8,148 nt of DNA from Bacteroidales bacterium UBA6340 (GTDB taxonomy: Bacteria > Bacteroidota > Bacteroidia > Bacteroidales > Paludibacteraceae), in NCBI GenBank assembly GCA_002440265.1, contig DJSG01000010.1:1-8148 (forward strand), in the 5' to 3' direction. Every line of letters starts with the position of its first letter. Position 1 is the first letter of the stretch. Shown piece by piece: positions 5,036-8,148 of the stretch. The notes under the pieces were generated by a model. That model saw only the letters and a program-made list of their open reading frames with translations. It was not told the DNA's origin and did no database searches. A program made the position numbers and the translations under genes.

Positions 5036-6313
5036 ATGGCAAAGAAAAAGCAACAATCACTACAGCCCACACCTCTCGTGGCCATCGACCTCGGCAGTGA
5101 CTCCGTACGTGCAATGGCGGCGGAATATACCGACAATGGTATGCTACGCATCTTGGGCGTGGAGGCTTCGGGCAAGTTCCCTTGTGTGGAGCGGGGCATT
5201 GTCAATAACAGCAGCAACGCGGGCTTTACCATTAGCGAAACGCTCAAGTTGCTTGCCAATCGCATTAAGGTAGAGACACTCCCGTCGGCGTTTGTGTGTG
5301 TCGGAGGGCGGACCATGCAGATTGTGGACGTATATTCCAAGCGTGACCAGGTGCGCAAACGCGAAGTCTCACAGGAACTCCTTGACGAGATGGAGGCGGA
5401 GTGCAAGCAGAAAATAGAGGCGAACAACCCCAAAGTGGCGGTACTTGACCTCATACCCACCTATTTCGTTCTCGATGGCAAGGAGCAGGACGACATACCC
5501 GCTCCCGAACAGCGTGCCGCACTCGTAGAGACCCACTTCACAGCCTTTGTCGGATTGCGTGAACTGGAGCAGAAAGTTTTGGATAGTTTCGACCGCTCCA
5601 CCAAGTACCCTGAACATATCTATGTCCGCCCCGACGCGCTATTATGTGCTTTAGCCGCAGACGAAGACCTGCCACGCGGGTGCGCCATTCTCGACATGGG
5701 TGCGCAGACCACTACCCTCACCATATACAAGGGCAACCAATACCTTTGCAACAAGGTGGTGCCACAAGGCGGATACGACATATCGCGCGACATTGAGGCA
5801 CAAGGCATGAGTCTGCCTTATGCCGAGAAACTCAAATGCAGTTACGGTTTTGCCTCGCCCGACATGGTCGAGACCAACTACCGTATGCGCATACCCGCAC
5901 CCGCAAGTGGTGGGGAAATCGTTATGGACACCCGCGAAGTGGCTGCCGTCATCGCTGCGGGCTTGGACAGAATCTTGGACCCTGTCTTGCAGGTACTTCG
6001 TGATTACGAAGACCGTATAGGCGTGCTCTATATCACAGGCGGTGCATCTATGTTGCAGGGGGTCGAGCAGTACATCCAGACCAAGACCTCTATCCCTGTC
6101 ATGTACGGTTCGCATGCGATGTTCCTCACACCCGACACCCCCGACGATATGTGCGCACCCGTCTATTCATCGCTTGTGGGAACCTTGCTGCTCGGTGCCA
6201 ACTACCGTGCCAATCACCCCGAGGCACCTCTCCATACGCCGAAGAAAGGTTCCATGGACAAACTCAAAGCCGGCATATTAGAGATATTCTCCGGTCAGAA
6301 TGACAACTACTAA
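5036..6313 (+). CDS. ftsA: Cell division protein FtsA, membrane tether of FtsZ
   Basis: An actin-fold ATPase of 425 residues that forms filaments beneath the membrane, binds the FtsZ tail and recruits the later division proteins. ATP-site motifs are visible: phosphate-1 AIDLGSDSVRAM at 16-27, phosphate-2 AILDMGAQTTTLTIY at 217-231 and the adenosine motif VLYITGGASMLQGV at 330-343. The FtsA-specific 1C subdomain lies at about 95-175, between phosphate-1 and phosphate-2. The C-terminus has an amphipathic stretch, SMDKLKAGILEIFSG (406-420), the likely membrane-targeting helix. The ATG at 5036 lies 14 bases after the ftsQ stop, and the lysine-rich N-terminus fits the family. ftsZ follows after 27 bases. 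Confidence 0.96.
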   Translation: MAKKKQQSLQPTPLVAIDLGSDSVRAMAAEYTDNGMLRILGVEASGKFPCVERGIVNNSSNAGFTISETLKLLANRIKVETLPSAFVCVGGRTMQIVDVYSKRDQVRKREVSQELLDEMEAECKQKIEANNPKVAVLDLIPTYFVLDGKEQDDIPAPEQRAALVETHFTAFVGLRELEQKVLDSFDRSTKYPEHIYVRPDALLCALAADEDLPRGCAILDMGAQTTTLTIYKGNQYLCNKVVPQGGYDISRDIEAQGMSLPYAEKLKCSYGFASPDMVETNYRMRIPAPASGGEIVMDTREVAAVIAAGLDRILDPVLQVLRDYEDRIGVLYITGGASMLQGVEQYIQTKTSIPVMYGSHAMFLTPDTPDDMCAPVYSSLVGTLLLGANYRANHPEAPLHTPKKGSMDKLKAGILEIFSGQNDNY

Positions 6314-6340
6314 TTTAGCAACAACGTAAATACGAATTAT

Positions 6341-7582
6341 ATGTACGATGTAATCAACACAATTGACCTCGACCTCGCGCAGGATGCCATCATCAAGGTG
6401 ATGGGTGTCGGTGGTGGCGGCTGCAATGCTGTCAACTACCTCTATTCGCAAGGCATCAAAGACGTCACTTTCCTCGTTTGCAATACTGACAAGCAGGCAC
6501 TCGGGCGCAGCAGTGTCCCCGCCAAACTGCAATTGGGTCCCGGACTCGGTGCAGGAGGTAAACCTGAAGTTGCACAACAATACGCTGAGGAGAACCGCGA
6601 CCGCATACATGAGGCACTCAACGATGGCACCAAGATGCTCTTCCTTACCGCCGGTATGGGCGGTGGCACAGGCACCGGTGCTTCTGCTATCGTGGCAGAG
6701 GTCGCAAAAGAGATGGACATCCTCACCGTCGGCATCGTGACTATTCCCTTTGCTTTCGAGGGCAAGAAGAAGATACGCAAGGCGATGATTGGTGTAGCCC
6801 AACTGGCAGAACAGGTGGACGCTATCCTCGTGATTAACAACGAGAAACTGCGTCAGATATATCCCGACCTCAACATGCTCAATGCCTTCTCCAAATCCGA
6901 TGACGTGGTGGCTAATGCCGCACGGGCAGTGGCGGAGATTATCACCGTACCCGGGTATATCAACACCGACTTCGCCGACGTGTACAACACCCTCAAGAAC
7001 GGCAATGTTGCCATTATGAGTGTCGGTACCGCGAGTGGCGAAAACCGTATCACACAGGCTATCCACGAGGCACTGCACTCGCCGCTTGTCAATAGCGACG
7101 TCAAGGGTGCCAGTCGGGTACTCCTGCAGATATACTGCTCGCAAGAACATGCCGTCATTATGGAGGAGAACGACCAGATATACCAATTCATACAGGAGGT
7201 AGGCGAAGATGTGGAAGTGCAATGGGGTATCTCGGTGGACGACACGCTCGGCGAGAATGTCCGCGTCACCATCATCGCCACAGGCTACGAGGTGTCGGAC
7301 ATTCCGGGGCTGGACGATATAGACGACTATTACAAGAAAGAAGAGCCGCAACCCGAGCAAACCAAAGAGGAGGAGCAACCTCAGCCTCAAAAGAAGACAC
7401 CCGCACCGGAACCCCGCCCCGCAGGGCAAGATGGCAACGACATCACTATTCACTTGGACGGCGATGACAATAATGCTGCACCGTCTGAGACTCCGGTTGC
7501 TCATGGTGCACCCCAACAACCCCGTACGGAAACATCACACGGAAACATATTCCGTGGCGGATGGATGCGAGGACGCAGATAA
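6341..7582 (+). CDS. ftsZ: Cell division protein FtsZ, tubulin-like GTPase
   Basis: This protein polymerises into the cytoplasmic Z ring that marks the division site. Of its 413 residues, about 1-316 form the GTPase core. Visible motifs: VMGVGGGGCNAVNY at 20-33 (T1 nucleotide loop); AGMGGGTGTG at 104-113 (tubulin signature, GTP phosphates); and GYINTDFADV at 205-214, the T7 loop with N208, D210 and D213 that completes the GTPase site of the neighbouring subunit. A charged Pro/Glu/Gln linker runs from about 320 to 400. The last residues (NIFRGGWMRGRR) do not show the usual D/E-I/V-P-x-F/Y-L tail that binds FtsA; see findings. The start at 6341 has an A-rich leader without Shine-Dalgarno. A gene for a membrane-anchored protein follows after 39 bases with no terminator seen. 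Confidence 0.98.
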   Translation: MYDVINTIDLDLAQDAIIKVMGVGGGGCNAVNYLYSQGIKDVTFLVCNTDKQALGRSSVPAKLQLGPGLGAGGKPEVAQQYAEENRDRIHEALNDGTKMLFLTAGMGGGTGTGASAIVAEVAKEMDILTVGIVTIPFAFEGKKKIRKAMIGVAQLAEQVDAILVINNEKLRQIYPDLNMLNAFSKSDDVVANAARAVAEIITVPGYINTDFADVYNTLKNGNVAIMSVGTASGENRITQAIHEALHSPLVNSDVKGASRVLLQIYCSQEHAVIMEENDQIYQFIQEVGEDVEVQWGISVDDTLGENVRVTIIATGYEVSDIPGLDDIDDYYKKEEPQPEQTKEEEQPQPQKKTPAPEPRPAGQDGNDITIHLDGDDNNAAPSETPVAHGAPQQPRTETSHGNIFRGGWMRGRR

Positions 7583-7621
7583 AAACCCTTAATATCAACA
7601 GATTACTCACAACCAACAGAC

Positions 7622-8148
7622 ATGGAACAACAACAGCGAGAAATGAACCTCTTTGACCTCTGCCGCGCATTCTTTCAGTGGATTGGCAGGTGCTTTATGT
7701 GGCTTTGGCAACTCATCGCGCGCATGCTACGCCTCACTTTCCGCCAGTGGTGGATAGTGCTTATCGTAGTGGCTGCCTGCGTAGCCCTCGGACTCTACTA
7801 TGCCCGTCCCGCCAACCGCATGTACAAGGTCAACGCCATTGCCACCCTCAATGGCGTCACTAATGACATTGTCCGCAACGAATACATGGCACTCGACAAG
7901 TCCCACCGCTTGTCCGAAAAGCAGAACCTGCCTGCCATGTTGGGCGTCAGCCCGGATATTGCCCATTCGACATCGCACTTCAAGACCTTCGATGTCATTG
8001 ACTGCCTGGGAGATAGCCTCGTGGATTACATTGACTACAAGGACAAGGTCACCCGCATGGACACCAACCTCGTCCACATGCCCTACATGCTTGCACTGCA
8101 GTTCCGCACCAAGAACCCGGACAATGTGCCTGCTATCGAGGAGGGCAT
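7622..8148 (+). CDS. Membrane-anchored protein, possibly Wzz-like; 3' end missing
   Basis: An open frame from the ATG at 7622 runs through the window edge without a stop, giving 175 codons (start MEQQQREMNLFDLCRAF). Residues 10-40 are aromatic and basic (FFQWIGRCFMWLWQLIARM) and look amphipathic. A clear membrane helix follows at about 43-60 (WWIVLIVVAACVALGLYY), then a polar region starting RPANRMYKVNAIATLNGV that would be periplasmic. An N-terminal helix followed by such a domain recalls chain-length determinant (Wzz-type) proteins of Bacteroidetes, and parts such as DVIDCLGDSLVDYIDYKDKV fit that impression. This is pattern memory only. No catalytic motif is seen. It begins 39 bases after ftsZ on the same strand with an A-rich leader, so co-transcription with the division genes is likely. 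Confidence 0.72.
   Translation, partial: MEQQQREMNLFDLCRAFFQWIGRCFMWLWQLIARMLRLTFRQWWIVLIVVAACVALGLYYARPANRMYKVNAIATLNGVTNDIVRNEYMALDKSHRLSEKQNLPAMLGVSPDIAHSTSHFKTFDVIDCLGDSLVDYIDYKDKVTRMDTNLVHMPYMLALQFRTKNPDNVPAIEEG

Noticed and set aside
6278..7519. A 413-codon open frame antisense to ftsZ
   Set aside because: It mirrors the ftsZ reading frame, has no recognisable domain, is rich in Leu, Val and His as expected for reverse reading of GC-rich codons, and ftsZ is unmistakable on the other strand.

Overview
The window looks like a chromosomal segment of a Bacteroidetes bacterium, most likely order Bacteroidales (Prevotella-like), with a moderately high GC content. Three things support this. 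The start codons lack clear Shine-Dalgarno sequences and have A-rich leaders. The main intergenic region carries Bacteroides-type promoters (TTTG or TTG at -33, TAnnTTTG at -7). The gene content includes murC-ftsQ-ftsA-ftsZ in the order found in that phylum. This assignment is an inference from sequence features, not from a database search.

Left part, minus strand (about 1-2586): fmt (methionyl-tRNA formyltransferase) overlaps nadK (NAD kinase) by four bases (ATGA). After a 159-base, repeat-filled gap comes a small HDIG-type phosphohydrolase gene of unknown substrate. Its stop codon lies inside a G-rich 9-bp tandem repeat that runs off the left edge of the window.

Middle (2587-2892): a 306-base divergent promoter region. 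It holds one promoter facing fmt and at least one facing murC. A near-symmetrical pair of back-to-back -7 elements, a perfect 13-bp tandem duplication and a hairpin-forming murC leader are also present.

Right part, plus strand (2893-8148): murC, ftsQ, ftsA and ftsZ, the distal end of the division and cell wall (dcw) cluster, then the first 175 codons of a membrane-anchored protein cut by the window edge. murC/ftsQ overlap by ATGA, the other gaps are 14, 27 and 39 bases, and no terminator is visible, so all five are probably one transcription unit. MurC makes UDP-MurNAc-L-alanine. FtsZ forms the division ring, FtsA tethers it to the membrane and FtsQ links it to the periplasmic synthesis machinery. 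Here murC begins the unit behind its own promoter, so the upstream dcw genes (murG, ftsW, murD and others) are not adjacent.

Most of the window is housekeeping. I do not see a clear undescribed system (no CRISPR, transposase, toxin-antitoxin pair or defence genes). The points worth a second look are the repeats, the symmetrical divergent promoter, the non-canonical FtsZ tail and the unknown membrane protein after ftsZ.
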